Notes: a model not told the origin generated them from the sequence alone. A stretch of DNA of 64,000 nt from Kribbella pratensis (GCF_004366075.1 NZ_SODU01000002.1:496001-560000); one strand, 5' to 3'. Shown: positions 50,426-59,269, numbered from the stretch's first letter. Program-made: numbers and translations.

Positions 50426-51013
50426 CAGCCGAAGATCACGGCGGTGGTGACGCCGAAGGTGGTGCCGTTCAACCAGCCGTACTCGATCAGGTGGGCGGTC
50501 ACCGACGCGCAGACCGGCAAGCCGTACGGCAGCCGGGTCAGGGTCGCACTGAAGACCAACAGCGGTTGCGTCGAGTACTTCGGTCCCGGCTACACGCACC
50601 TGACCGACACCAACGGCGTCGTGACGAAGTCGTACCCGGGCGTGTCGATCACACCCATCACCTGCCTGCTGCTGCCGGGCAATCCGGCCGAGAACGGGTG
50701 GCTCTCGTTCGTCCCGGCCCGGCCGGCGGTCGTGTCCGCGGCACCGTCGAAGGCGAGCGCACCGGTCGGCACGATCGTTCCGGTCAACGGTTCGGTCAGG
50801 GGCGGTCCGTACAAGTGCCCGGTCCACCTGCAGCGGCTGTACGGCGCGTCGCAGTGGCGGACCGTCGGCTCCGGCGCGGTCCGGGCGTCCGGTCGCTTCA
50901 CGCTCAACGCGCAACCGGCGTACAAGGGCCTGATCCCGTACCGCGTCCACTTCCCGGCGTGCCGGCCGTACGTCGCGGGCGTCAGCAAGACCTTCTCCAT
51001 CCGCGGAGCCTGA
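50426..51013 (+). pseudogene. Partial tandem duplicate of secreted-protein copy A
   Basis: Similarity to copy A starts two bases after its stop codon (QPKITAVVTPKVVPF versus QPKITASVSPKVVPF) and runs to the family C-terminus (KTFSIRGA). It lacks the signal peptide and the first 150 residues, sits +1 out of frame with copy A and has no ribosome-binding site, so it is unlikely to be made as a secreted protein. The reading frame is still open for 189 codons and the cysteines are kept, so decay is recent or selection persisted. A frameshifted fusion with copy A is a remote alternative. Confidence 0.75.
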
Positions 51014-51042
51014 TCCTCGTTGGGCGGGTGAGTTAGGCTGAG

Positions 51043-51060
51043 TTAGGTTGACCTAACTTA
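51043..51060 (+). promoter_or_regulatory. Iron box (IdeR/DtxR operator)
   Basis: TTAGGTTGACCTAACTTA closely matches the DtxR/IdeR consensus dyad. A second degenerate half (TTAGGCTGAG) begins 10 bp upstream, as in double-dimer sites. It lies 24 nt before the siderophore-interacting gene, predicting repression by iron. Confidence 0.9.
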
Positions 51061-51084
51061 TCCGCCCGAGAGGACCGTGGTCGA

Positions 51085-51897
51085 GTGACCAGCCCCGCAC
51101 CCCGCCGTAACCGCGTCTGCAAGCGCGCCGTCGTCCTGAGGACCGAGCGGATCACCCCGCACATGATCCGGGTCGTGTTCACCTCCGACGACTTCGCCGA
51201 CAACGGCTTCACCGACCACTACGTGAAGCTGCTGTTCTGCAAGGACGGCGTCGAGTACCCCGAGCCGCTGGACATGGGCCTGGTGCGGGAGACGTATCCG
51301 GCCGAGCACTGGCCGACCATGCGGACCTACACCGTCCGCGGCTGGGACGAGGCGACGCGGGAACTGACCATCGACTTCGTCCACCACGGTGACGAGGGCA
51401 TCGCCGGTCCGTGGGCGGCGTCGGCGCAGCCGGGCGACGTGCTGTGGTTCAACGGTCCCGGCGGAGCGTACGCGCCGGACGAGGCAGCCGACTGGCATCT
51501 GCTCGTCGGTGACGAGAGCGCGCTGCCGGCGATCGGCGCCGCGGTCGAGCAGTTGCCGCCGGGTGCGCGCGCGACCGTCCTCATCGAGGTGGCGGACGAG
51601 ACCGAGGAGCAGAAGTTCGGCGGCCCGGGCGAGGCCGACGTGCAGTGGTTCCACCGCTCGGCCTCCGACGGTGAACGCGGCGACGGTCTGGTCGCAGCCG
51701 TCGAGGCCCTCGATTTCCCGGAAGGTACGCCGCACGTGTTCGTGCACGGCGAGGCCGGATTCGTGTTCCGGATCCGCAAGAACCTGTTCCAGGACCGTGG
51801 ACTCAGCCGGGACAACGTCTCGCTGTCCGGCTACTGGCGACTCGGCAAGAACGAGGACGGCTGGCAGGCGGAAAAGGCCGAGACCGCCCGCCGGTAA
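51085..51897 (+). CDS. Siderophore-interacting protein (ferric-siderophore reductase)
   Basis: A 270-aa cytoplasmic flavoprotein of the ViuB/SIP family, which reduces Fe(III)-siderophores to release iron. FAD domain motif TMRTYTVRGWDEATRELTID (RxYT), glycine-rich GPGGAYAPDEAADWHLLVGD, SALPAIGA and the C-terminal FVHGEAGFVFRIRKNLFQDR plus SLSGYWRLGKNEDGW. GTG start with GAGAGG upstream. Iron-regulated through the box just before it. It is flanked by two members of a secreted-protein family. Confidence 0.95.
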   Translation: MTSPAPRRNRVCKRAVVLRTERITPHMIRVVFTSDDFADNGFTDHYVKLLFCKDGVEYPEPLDMGLVRETYPAEHWPTMRTYTVRGWDEATRELTIDFVHHGDEGIAGPWAASAQPGDVLWFNGPGGAYAPDEAADWHLLVGDESALPAIGAAVEQLPPGARATVLIEVADETEEQKFGGPGEADVQWFHRSASDGERGDGLVAAVEALDFPEGTPHVFVHGEAGFVFRIRKNLFQDRGLSRDNVSLSGYWRLGKNEDGWQAEKAETARR

Positions 51898-51902
51898 CGC
51901 TC

Positions 51903-52955
51903 CTAGAGCCCTCGGATGTAGAACACCCGGCTGACGCCCACAAGGTACCTGCCGCACTTCGGGAAGTAGACCCGGTACGGGATCAGACCCTTGTACGCCG
52001 GTTGCGCGCTCACCGTGTAGCGCCCACTCTGGCGCGTCTTGGCGGTGCTGACACCGCGCCACTGCGAAGCGCCGTACAAGCGCTGCAGCAGGACCGGGCA
52101 GAAGGCCGCCGGCCCGAGCACGCTGCCGTTGACCGGCACGATCGTGCCGACGGTCGCGCTCGTCTTCGACGGCACGGCCGACACGACGCCGGGCCGGATG
52201 ACCGCGAGACCGAGACCGGTGATGTCGAGCGGGGTGCTCTTGATCCGCAGGCAATTGATCGACTCGCCGGCACTGGACGGGTACGAGTACGAGACCAGGC
52301 CGCCTGTCGTCGTCAGCACGTTGGCCCCGCCGGCTTCCTCGGCGCACTGGTTGTCGACGCCGAGCAGGGCCCGGACGCGAGTGCCGTAGGGCTTACCGGT
52401 CGTCCGGTCGGTGATCGCCCAGGTGATCGTGTAGTTCGGGCCGAACGGCACCACCGCGGGTGTCACCTTCGCGGTGACCTTCGGCTGATGCGTGCCGGTG
52501 ATGGTCAGCGTCGGGCCGTCGACCGGTGTCGGGTCGGGCAGCATCCCGCCTGCCTGCCAGGTGAAGTAGGGGCCGTACGAGACGCCGTACACCTTGTAGG
52601 TCCCGTTCGCGGTGGACGGGATGTGCACCGGGCCGGACCAGACCCCGTTCTGCACCGTGCCGGAGGTGCGCGGCAGGTCGGTCGAGAGCAGCTGGCTCAT
52701 CGGGCCGGTCCCACTGATCCGCTTGATGTACACGAGCAGCACCAGGTTGTTGTCGTCCGGATTGGCCGTGTCGTACTTCGCCGCGACGGTCAGCTTCACC
52801 GGGACGGTGTTCAGCCCCGACACCGCGATCGTCGTCCGGTCAGCTGTGACGCTCGTGACCGTCAATTTGGGGTCCACCGCAGCGTCAGCTGCCGTGATCC
52901 CGGTCCCCACCACTGCCGACGCCACCAGCGCCGCAACCACTCTGTGCCCCCACAT
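51903..52955 (-). CDS. Secreted beta-rich protein, family copy B
   Basis: A 350-aa paralogue of copy A. Signal peptide about residues 1-25 (VVAALVASAVVGTGITAADA); the same architecture follows: VTADRTTIAVSGLNTVPVKL, GTHQPKVTAKVTPAVVPF, TTGKPYGTRVRALL, INCLRIKSTPLDI, ATVGTIVPVNGSVLG and the closing YKGLIPYRVYFPKC / VFYIRGL. Cysteine positions match copy A. It is convergent with the siderophore-interacting gene, with only 5 nt between stops. Role unknown; proximity to the iron gene might mean surface iron or haem handling, which is speculation. Confidence 0.8.
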   Translation of the reverse strand: MWGHRVVAALVASAVVGTGITAADAAVDPKLTVTSVTADRTTIAVSGLNTVPVKLTVAAKYDTANPDDNNLVLLVYIKRISGTGPMSQLLSTDLPRTSGTVQNGVWSGPVHIPSTANGTYKVYGVSYGPYFTWQAGGMLPDPTPVDGPTLTITGTHQPKVTAKVTPAVVPFGPNYTITWAITDRTTGKPYGTRVRALLGVDNQCAEEAGGANVLTTTGGLVSYSYPSSAGESINCLRIKSTPLDITGLGLAVIRPGVVSAVPSKTSATVGTIVPVNGSVLGPAAFCPVLLQRLYGASQWRGVSTAKTRQSGRYTVSAQPAYKGLIPYRVYFPKCGRYLVGVSRVFYIRGL

Positions 52956-52994
52956 GTAAGCAGCGTGGCACTCCGCGGCGAAGCTGACTAGACC

Positions 52995-53720
52995 TCAACT
53001 ACCTCGGCGTTCGGTGAGTACGTCGATCAGCGTGCCGGCCTGATTCGTGGGGAGAACCCAGTCCTCGCCGTTCGCCTGCAGGATCACGGCCGGGCCCTGG
53101 CTGGCAACTGCGTGGGTCACGGCGATCGGGAAGCGTAGCCGCTCCGAGCCGGAGAGCGAGAACTCGTACGTGCCGGTGATCGCGGTCAGCGGATAGGTGC
53201 GGAACTGGTGTGCGGCGCGTGGGACCGGGTGCGACTGGACGGTGACCGAGTCCGCGCCGACGAGGACGGCGGCGAGCGGGATGCCACGGAGCCGGAAGAC
53301 CAGTTCGTACGGCGTACCGGCGAGCTCGGGGTCGAACGGGACCAGCAGCGCGCGGTCGGCGGCGCGCGCCAGAGCCAGGCCGGCGACGATCCCGAGGATC
53401 AGGCCGGGCAGCGCGAGGATCGCCGGCCACCAGACCCCGACCGCCAACGGGAACAGGGTCACCGTCAGACCGGTCAGACCGCCGAACAACCCGGCGACGC
53501 CCAGCCACCACCGCGGCTGGTACCGATGCCGCCGCCGCAGCACGAACCCGATCACCAGCATCCCGATCGGCACGACACAGCCGATCCACGCCGCCGGCGT
53601 ACCCGTCGACGCGATCGCCGCGACGACCACCAGCAGCACCGCCGGGATCCCCAGGTAAATCCCCGCCACGATCCGCTGCACCCGCCGAAGCCTGCTCTCC
53701 ACGGGAGAACCCAAGCACAT
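52995..53720 (-). CDS. Hypothetical membrane protein with C-terminal PH-like region
   Basis: A 241-aa protein. Four hydrophobic helices fill residues about 17-115 (YLGIPAVLLVVVAAIAS, WIGCVVPIGMLVIGFVL, LGVAGLFGGLTGLTVTLF, ILALPGLILGIVAGLALA). The C-terminal 110 residues are soluble and beta-rich (VTVQSHPVPRAAHQFRTYPL, YEFSLSGSERLRFPI), like a bacterial PH-type domain. The start is uncertain: ATG at 53720 or GTG at 53702. No function can be assigned. Confidence 0.65.
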   Translation of the reverse strand: MCLGSPVESRLRRVQRIVAGIYLGIPAVLLVVVAAIASTGTPAAWIGCVVPIGMLVIGFVLRRRHRYQPRWWLGVAGLFGGLTGLTVTLFPLAVGVWWPAILALPGLILGIVAGLALARAADRALLVPFDPELAGTPYELVFRLRGIPLAAVLVGADSVTVQSHPVPRAAHQFRTYPLTAITGTYEFSLSGSERLRFPIAVTHAVASQGPAVILQANGEDWVLPTNQAGTLIDVLTERRGS

Positions 53721-53748
53721 CCCTGCCGACGCACCTACTGTCCGGGCG

Positions 53749-54528
53749 TCAGCCCCGCTCGGTCGACTGCCCGGACCGGCCGCGCGTCGTACTCCGGCGC
53801 TGGCTGCCGGCAGCGCCCTGTGACTTCGTGGTCCGTGCCGCCGCCTCGGTCGGATCGAGCCCGGCGACCCGCCGGGCCTCCTTCAAATCCGACGAGATCA
53901 TGGTCCTGGTCGGTCCGCCCGGTCGTGGCTCGGCGATGTGCTTGAACACCGGCACCATCATGTCGGGCACCGGTTCGTACTTGCCGAGATCCGGGTCGGT
54001 CAGCATCGACCGCTGGTTCCATACGTCGGGCGGGCACTTGGTGAAGTCGAGCTGGTAGTTGGACAGCTCCGATACCTGCTGCATGAACACCTTGGCCGCG
54101 CGCCCGTTGCCCTCCCGGTGCGGATGGGCCTGGTTCACGTAGGCGTGCACCTCCGCCGCCTTCTGCGCGAACTGGTCCAGGTCCATCGACGCCCAGTCGG
54201 CGGACTCGATCATTGTGGCGGCATCGTCCAGGTAGCGGGCGATCTGACCCAGAGGTGCGAACCCGCCCGGACCACTCTTGCTCAGCTCGACCGTACGGCG
54301 CTGGCCGGCCCACTCGTAGACGTCCTGGAAGAGATGCGCGTGGATCGCCTGCACGTGCTGAGCGTCGTACGTCCGCGGGATCTCCACCTCGCCGGACTCC
54401 AGTTCGCGTTGGCGGTCCGCCACCGCGGTGTACTCCATGTCCTTCAGCAGGTCTTTGTCACGCTGGCCGAACTTGTTCTGCAGTGTCTCGTGGTGGGGCG
54501 GCGGGTACACATAGGGGTCTTGTGCCAT
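53749..54528 (-). CDS. Fic-domain toxin (AMPylase)
   Basis: A 259-aa Fic protein that transfers AMP (or a similar group) to target hydroxyl groups. The catalytic motif is HPHREGNGRAAK with H135; the second position is His instead of the usual Phe. Upstream elements include the flap region (VYEWAGQRRTVELSKSG) and helices VHAYVNQAHP. The last 45 residues are basic and low-complexity (TTKSQGAAGSQRRSTTRGRS). The preceding gene is a VbhA-like antitoxin ending 3 nt before this ATG, so they form a VbhA/VbhT-type (class I) pair. Confidence 0.9.
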   Translation of the reverse strand: MAQDPYVYPPPHHETLQNKFGQRDKDLLKDMEYTAVADRQRELESGEVEIPRTYDAQHVQAIHAHLFQDVYEWAGQRRTVELSKSGPGGFAPLGQIARYLDDAATMIESADWASMDLDQFAQKAAEVHAYVNQAHPHREGNGRAAKVFMQQVSELSNYQLDFTKCPPDVWNQRSMLTDPDLGKYEPVPDMMVPVFKHIAEPRPGGPTRTMISSDLKEARRVAGLDPTEAAARTTKSQGAAGSQRRSTTRGRSGQSTERG

Positions 54529-54531
54529 CGC

Positions 54532-54765
54532 TCAGCCCTGGTCCGCGGCGCGGCGGCGGGCGGCGGCCTGGGCGCGGCGCAGGTACTCGTCCTTGTCGAT
54601 GACACCGCGGGCGCGGTCGGCGAGATTCTCGACGTCCTCGCGGTTCGGCTCCCAGCCTTCGTGCCACGCATTGGCGAGGGACTGCAGAACGGCACGGCGT
54701 TGCACGTCGTCGAGCGGGGCGAACAGCTCGGGCCAGCGGTCCTCGATATCCAGCTCCTCGGCCAT
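54532..54765 (-). CDS. VbhA-like antitoxin of the Fic toxin
   Basis: A 77-aa helical protein. VbhA-family pattern: DDVQRRAVLQSLANAWHEG, then WEPNREDVENLADRARGVID and DEYLRRA. In class I Fic systems an inhibitory helix with (S/T)-x3-E-(G/N) places its Glu in the Fic ATP site. Here E36-G37 are present, but the position four before the Glu is Asn (N32). It lies 3 nt upstream of the Fic gene on the same strand. The antitoxin role is strongly suggested by context and family resemblance. Confidence 0.82.
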   Translation of the reverse strand: MAEELDIEDRWPELFAPLDDVQRRAVLQSLANAWHEGWEPNREDVENLADRARGVIDKDEYLRRAQAAARRRAADQG

Positions 54766-54809
54766 GCCTCCAGTCTACGAAAATCCAGGCGCATCCCCCG
54801 TGAATCACC

Positions 54810-54815
54810 TACTGT
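54810..54815 (+). promoter_or_regulatory. -10 box of a leaderless kinase transcript
   Basis: TACTGT lies 7 nt before the GTG of the phosphotransferase gene, matching the TANNNT spacing of leaderless actinobacterial genes; no Shine-Dalgarno suited to that GTG stands out. Confidence 0.55.
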
Positions 54816-54822
54816 GCCGAGG

Positions 54823-55713
54823 GTGATCGAGATTCCCGCGAAGCTCGTCCGGAACCACAGTGCGAAGGCCTCCGACTGGTTGGCCGGGCTGCCCGCGGCG
54901 GTCGAGCGGTACGTCGATGAGTGGCAGCTGACCGTGTCCGGCGACCCCTTGAGCGGCGAGGCGTCGCTCATCCTCCCCGTCGTACGGCGTGACGGCACCG
55001 AGGCGATGCTCAAGCTGCAGAGCGTCAACGACGAGTCCGAGAGTGAGGCGCTCGCGCTGCGGACGTGGAATCACGACGACGTCGTCGAGGTGTACGAGGA
55101 CGACCCGGAGACGTCGACGCTGCTGCTGGAACGGCTCGAACCGCGAACCCTCGACGACCTGCCGGACGACGTCGAGGCGACCCGGATCCTCGCCGAGCTC
55201 CTCAACCACCTGAGCGCCGTACCCGCCCCGCCCGGCATCCGCCACCTCTCGGACATTGCCGCCGGGATGATCGAGGACGCGCCCCGCGTGATCCCGATGC
55301 TCGCGGACCCGGCCGAACAGGCGTTGGCCTGGAGGTATGTCGCGCAGGTGACCGAGCTGCTGCCGGAACCGGGTGATCGCCTGCTGCACTGGGACCTGCA
55401 CTACTACAACGTGATGGCGGCCAAGCGGCAGCCGTGGTTGGTGATCGACCCGAAGCCGCTGGCCGGCGACCCGGCGTTCGAGCTCATGCCGGCGGTGTGG
55501 AACCGGTGGGACGATCTGGTGGCGACCGGCGACCTCTCGCAGGCGATCCGCGACCGGTTCGACCTGATGCTCGAGGTGACCGGCATCGACCGGGATCGCG
55601 CGCTCGGGTGGACGGCAGGGCGGATCCTGCAGAACGTGCTGTGGTTCACCGCCGACGGCGCTACCCGGATCGAAGCGGAGTTGAAGGCGGTGTCCGATGC
55701 CCTCTACGTGTGA
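54823..55713 (+). CDS. Aminoglycoside/hydroxyurea-type antibiotic kinase
   Basis: A 296-aa phosphotransferase of the streptomycin 6-kinase/hydroxyurea kinase group. The kinase-like fold shows LKLQSVNDESESEALAL (Lys and Glu of the ATP site), the catalytic loop HWDLHYYNVM (HxDxxxxN) and VIDPKPLAGDPAFEL (metal-binding Asp). The catalytic loop reads HWDLH where many members have HGDLH. Real resistance or housekeeping metabolism cannot be told apart from sequence. GTG start after a -10-like box; divergent from the VbhA/Fic pair. Confidence 0.88.
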   Translation: MIEIPAKLVRNHSAKASDWLAGLPAAVERYVDEWQLTVSGDPLSGEASLILPVVRRDGTEAMLKLQSVNDESESEALALRTWNHDDVVEVYEDDPETSTLLLERLEPRTLDDLPDDVEATRILAELLNHLSAVPAPPGIRHLSDIAAGMIEDAPRVIPMLADPAEQALAWRYVAQVTELLPEPGDRLLHWDLHYYNVMAAKRQPWLVIDPKPLAGDPAFELMPAVWNRWDDLVATGDLSQAIRDRFDLMLEVTGIDRDRALGWTAGRILQNVLWFTADGATRIEAELKAVSDALYV

Positions 55714-55725
55714 TTACATGATTAC

Positions 55726-56184
55726 GTGACTACCCCGACGCTGTACGAATGGGCCGGTGGGCACGAGGCGCTGCGCCGGCTGACCGAGGTGTTCTACGAC
55801 AAGGTGCTCGAGGACCCGATCCTCGCACCGGTCTTCGCGCACATGAGCGAGAACCACCGTGAGCACGTGGCGATCTGGCTCGGCGAGGTGTTCCGCGGCC
55901 ACAGCCGCTACACCGACGAGCTCGGCGGCTACCCGGCGATGCTGTCGCACCACCTGAACCTCGGCCTGACCGAGGAACAGCGGTCGCGCTGGGCCGCCCT
56001 GATCGCGAGCAGCGCCGACCCCGCCGGCCTCCCGGACGACCCGGAGTTCCGCTCGGCCTTCGTCGCGTACGTCGAGTGGGGCACACGGATCGCCCTGGCC
56101 AACTCCCAGCCCGGCGCAACCCCGCCCCCGAAGGCCCCGGTCCCGCACTGGGGCTGGGGCGAGGCCCCGCCGTACCAACCCTGA
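55726..56184 (+). CDS. glbO: Group II truncated haemoglobin
   Basis: A 152-aa globin. Family features: LYEWAGGHEALRRLTEVFYD, VLEDPILAPVF, WLGEVFRGHSRYTDELGGYP, proximal-helix MLSHHLNLGLTEEQRSRW (haem-ligating His) and FVAYVEWGTRIA with the group II Trp (G8). It binds O2 tightly and is implicated in NO/peroxide detoxification or O2 delivery to respiration. The C-terminus ends with a Pro-rich tail. GTG start, no Shine-Dalgarno; it begins 12 nt after the kinase gene. Confidence 0.95.
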   Translation: MTTPTLYEWAGGHEALRRLTEVFYDKVLEDPILAPVFAHMSENHREHVAIWLGEVFRGHSRYTDELGGYPAMLSHHLNLGLTEEQRSRWAALIASSADPAGLPDDPEFRSAFVAYVEWGTRIALANSQPGATPPPKAPVPHWGWGEAPPYQP

Positions 56185-56261
56185 CAGGCGTCGGCGGTCT
56201 TCTGGTTGGGTAGAGTCCCGGTTCACGTTGTGTCTGCCGGCGGGGATGCGAGGGTTTACCT

Positions 56262-57317
56262 GTGACCGCTCAGCTCGAATACCCCGACATTCAGGATTCT
56301 GATGCGCTGCTGTCCGTGCAGGGCCTGTGGAAAGTGTTCGGGCCGAAGGCCCAGCGGGTTCCGCGCCGGCCGGAGCTCGCGGCCCTCGACCGAACCGAGC
56401 TGTACGCGAAGACCGGCTGTACGGCGGCCGTCCGCGACCTGAGCTTCGACGTCGCGCCCGGTGAGGTGTTCGTGGTGATGGGGCTGTCCGGTTCGGGCAA
56501 GTCGACGCTGGTCCGCTGTCTCACCCGCTTGATCGAGCCGACCGCCGGTGGCCTGTTCTTCGAGGGCGAGGATCTGCGCGCGGCCGACGAGAAACGGCTG
56601 CGCGCGCTGCGGCGGAGCAAGTTCTCGATGGTGTTCCAGCACTTCGGGCTGCTGCCGCACCGCAAGGTGATCGACAACGTCTCGTACGGCCTGGAGATCC
56701 GCGGCGAGAGCAAACCGGACCGGCGGCGCCGTGCCCAGGAGGTCATCGACCTGGTCGGCCTGGCCGGCAACGAGCACCTGTACCCCGAGCAGCTGTCCGG
56801 CGGCATGCAGCAGCGGGTCGGCCTGGCGCGGGCGCTCGCCAACGATCCCGACGTACTCCTCTTCGACGAGCCGTTCTCCGCGCTCGACCCGCTGATCCGG
56901 CGCGAGATGCAGACCGAGGTCGTGCGGCTGCACCGCGAGGTCGGCAAGACGATGGTGTTCATCACCCATGACCTGTCCGAGGCCCTGAAGCTGGGCGACC
57001 GGATCCTGTTGATGCGCGACGGCGCCGCGGTCCAGCTCGGCACCGGCGACGAGCTGGTCGGTGCGCCGGCCGACGACTACGTGCGCGAGTTCGTCCGCGA
57101 CGTCCAGCGGGCCGACGTACTCACCCTGCGATGGATCGCCCGGCGACCGCGCGACGGCGAGCCGTTGGACGGACCCGAGCTCGGTCCGGACGTCCTGGTC
57201 CGCGAGGCGACCCGCCTCGTGCTGGAGGCCGACCGGCCGGTCAAGGTCGTCTCGAACGGCACGCTGCTCGGTGTGATCGGTGACGAGGAGATCCTCGCCG
57301 TCGTCGCGGACAACTGA
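56262..57317 (+). CDS. Glycine betaine/proline ABC transporter ATP-binding protein
   Basis: A 351-aa ATPase of the ProV/OpuAA type. The N-terminal extension ([20 protein letters not shown]) is typical of this family, then Walker [16 protein letters not shown]-loop [17 protein letters not shown], signature [15 protein letters not shown], Walker [14 protein letters not shown] and H-loop ITHDL. The C-terminal 90 residues are a CBS-like regulatory region ([20 protein letters not shown]). It drives uptake of betaine-type osmoprotectants. GTG start; GAGGG 7 nt upstream. The stop overlaps the permease ATG (TGATG). Confidence 0.93.
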   Translation: MTAQLEYPDIQDSDALLSVQGLWKVFGPKAQRVPRRPELAALDRTELYAKTGCTAAVRDLSFDVAPGEVFVVMGLSGSGKSTLVRCLTRLIEPTAGGLFFEGEDLRAADEKRLRALRRSKFSMVFQHFGLLPHRKVIDNVSYGLEIRGESKPDRRRRAQEVIDLVGLAGNEHLYPEQLSGGMQQRVGLARALANDPDVLLFDEPFSALDPLIRREMQTEVVRLHREVGKTMVFITHDLSEALKLGDRILLMRDGAAVQLGTGDELVGAPADDYVREFVRDVQRADVLTLRWIARRPRDGEPLDGPELGPDVLVREATRLVLEADRPVKVVSNGTLLGVIGDEEILAVVADN

Positions 57318-59269
57318 TGGCCGCCATCACCAGTGACGTGGAGGTCGAGGTACGTCGGCCGCGGCGCAGCGTGGTCGTCGGCGTGCTGCTCGTCGTGTGG
57401 GTCGCGGCGTACTTCGTCCTGCGCGGGATCGACACGCTCGTCCTCGGCGGGCAGGAGACCACCCCGCTGCATCGCTGGCTGACCGATCACCGCGACGACG
57501 TCGGCCAGGGCAACGTGTTCTTCGAGGCGATCCGGATCGTCGTCGACCACTTCGTCGTACTGCTGCAGAACGTCATCTCGCAGCCGTCGTTCGACCGCCC
57601 GGTCCCGGTGATCGGGTGGCTCGGGGTGGTCGCGATCTCGGCGTACTGCGCGTGGGCGTTCGGCAACTGGAAGGTCGCCGTACTGACCGCCGCCGGGCTC
57701 GGCTTCGTCGGGTTGCAGGGGTTGTGGCAGGAGAGCATGGACACGCTCGCGTTGACCGTCGCGGCCGTGTTGCTGTCGTTGCTGTTCGCGATCCCGCTCG
57801 GCATCTGGGCCGGCCTGTCGAACCGCGCGTTCCGGGTGGCGACGCTGGTGCTCGACCTGATGCAGACGCTGCCGACGTTCGTGTACCTCGCGCCGTTGAC
57901 GCTGTTCTTCGCGATCGGGCCGGCCGCGGCGACGATCGCCACGCTCATCTATGCGGCGCCGCCCGCGGTCCGGCTGACCGCGCACGCGATCCGCTCGGTG
58001 CCGCCGGAGAGCGTCGAGGCGGCGCGCTCGCTCGGCTCGACCCGCGGCCAGACGTTGCTGAAGGTACTGCTGCCGATGTCGCGATCGACCGTTGTCGTCG
58101 GCATCAACCAGACGATCATGGCCGCGCTCTCGATGGTGACCGTCGCCGCGCTGATCGACGCACCGGGCCTCGGCCAGACCGTGCTGAAGGCGCTGCAGAC
58201 GCTCGACGTCGGCGTCGCGTTCAACGCCGGGCTGGCGATCGTGGTGATCGCGATCGTTCTCGACCGGGTCACGACGGCAGCGGGCGACCGGCCTTGGCGT
58301 ACGGCGAGTTTGCGGCGGAAGGTCCTGCTCGGCGCAGGAGCGCTCGCGGTGCTCGTCGCGGTCTGGTTCTCCCGCACCTACGTGTGGGCGGCAGAGTTCC
58401 CGTCGGACGCAAACGTGGGCTCGCGGATCGCTGTGGTCGCCACGGACGTGACCAATTGGGTGCAGGATGTTTTCGGCGGGTTCACGTACGGCGTGCGGGA
58501 CGCGGTCACCATCGGACTGCTCAACCCGCTCGAAGCGCTCCTGACCGGGTCGCCTTGGTGGCTCGTCAGCGCGGTCGTCGTCGCGTTGGCCGCCGTACTC
58601 GGAGGTTGGCGAGGCGCCGTACCCGCGGCCGTGTGCCTCGTGTTGCTGGTGGCAACCGGCGTGTGGCAGGACAGCATGGTCACGCTGGCCTCGACGTTGC
58701 TCGCGACGGTCGTGGTCGTGGCCGTCGGGCTCGCGCTCGGTGTGTGGTCCGGGCGGAACCGTCGGGTCGACACCTGGATCCGGCCGGTGCTGGACGCGGG
58801 CCAGACGATGCCGCCGTTCGTGTATCTCGTGCCGTTCCTCGCCTTGTTCGGGACGAGTCGGTTCACCGCGATCGCGGCCGCGGTGGTGTTCGCCGTACCG
58901 GTGACCACCAAGATCGTTGCGGACGGCATCAAGGCGGTGCCGGTCGCGACCGTCGAGGCGGCGAACTCGGTCGGATCGAGCGCCTGGCAGGTGATCAGCA
59001 AGGTGCAGCTGCCGGTGGCGCGGCGGGCGATCACACTCGCGGTCAACCAGGGGCTGATCTACGTGTTGTCGATGGTGGTCGTCGGCGGACTGGTCGGAGC
59101 GGGCGCGTTGGGGTACGACGTGGCCGCCGGCTTCGCGCAGAGCGAGCTGTACGGCAAGGGGCTGGCCGCCGGGCTGGCGATCGTGCTGCTCGGCGTCATG
59201 CTCGACCGCATCACGCAGGCGGCGGCCCGCCGTACTCAGAACTTCCAAAACAGAGGAGACATGCGGTGA
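57317..59269 (+). CDS. Double-length ABC permease for glycine betaine (two ProW-like units fused)
   Basis: A 650-aa permease, about twice the normal ProW/OpuAB length. Each half carries a complete BPD-transporter domain with the EAA loop: half one near residue 230 (PPESVEAARSLGSTRGQTLLKV) and half two near 540 (VPVATVEAANSVGSSAWQVISK). Each also has the preceding MDTLALTVAAVLLSLLFAIPLG / QDSMVTLASTLLATVVVVAVG pattern. The fused protein can supply both membrane halves from one chain. Tightly coupled to the ATPase and the binding-protein gene (GTGA overlap). Confidence 0.92.
   Translation: MAAITSDVEVEVRRPRRSVVVGVLLVVWVAAYFVLRGIDTLVLGGQETTPLHRWLTDHRDDVGQGNVFFEAIRIVVDHFVVLLQNVISQPSFDRPVPVIGWLGVVAISAYCAWAFGNWKVAVLTAAGLGFVGLQGLWQESMDTLALTVAAVLLSLLFAIPLGIWAGLSNRAFRVATLVLDLMQTLPTFVYLAPLTLFFAIGPAAATIATLIYAAPPAVRLTAHAIRSVPPESVEAARSLGSTRGQTLLKVLLPMSRSTVVVGINQTIMAALSMVTVAALIDAPGLGQTVLKALQTLDVGVAFNAGLAIVVIAIVLDRVTTAAGDRPWRTASLRRKVLLGAGALAVLVAVWFSRTYVWAAEFPSDANVGSRIAVVATDVTNWVQDVFGGFTYGVRDAVTIGLLNPLEALLTGSPWWLVSAVVVALAAVLGGWRGAVPAAVCLVLLVATGVWQDSMVTLASTLLATVVVVAVGLALGVWSGRNRRVDTWIRPVLDAGQTMPPFVYLVPFLALFGTSRFTAIAAAVVFAVPVTTKIVADGIKAVPVATVEAANSVGSSAWQVISKVQLPVARRAITLAVNQGLIYVLSMVVVGGLVGAGALGYDVAAGFAQSELYGKGLAAGLAIVLLGVMLDRITQAAARRTQNFQNRGDMR

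Noticed and set aside
57077-59248. A 723-codon minus-strand frame antisense to the betaine permease.
   Set aside because: It is an Arg/Asp/His-rich translation typical of the complement of high-GC coding DNA and has no family match or RBS.
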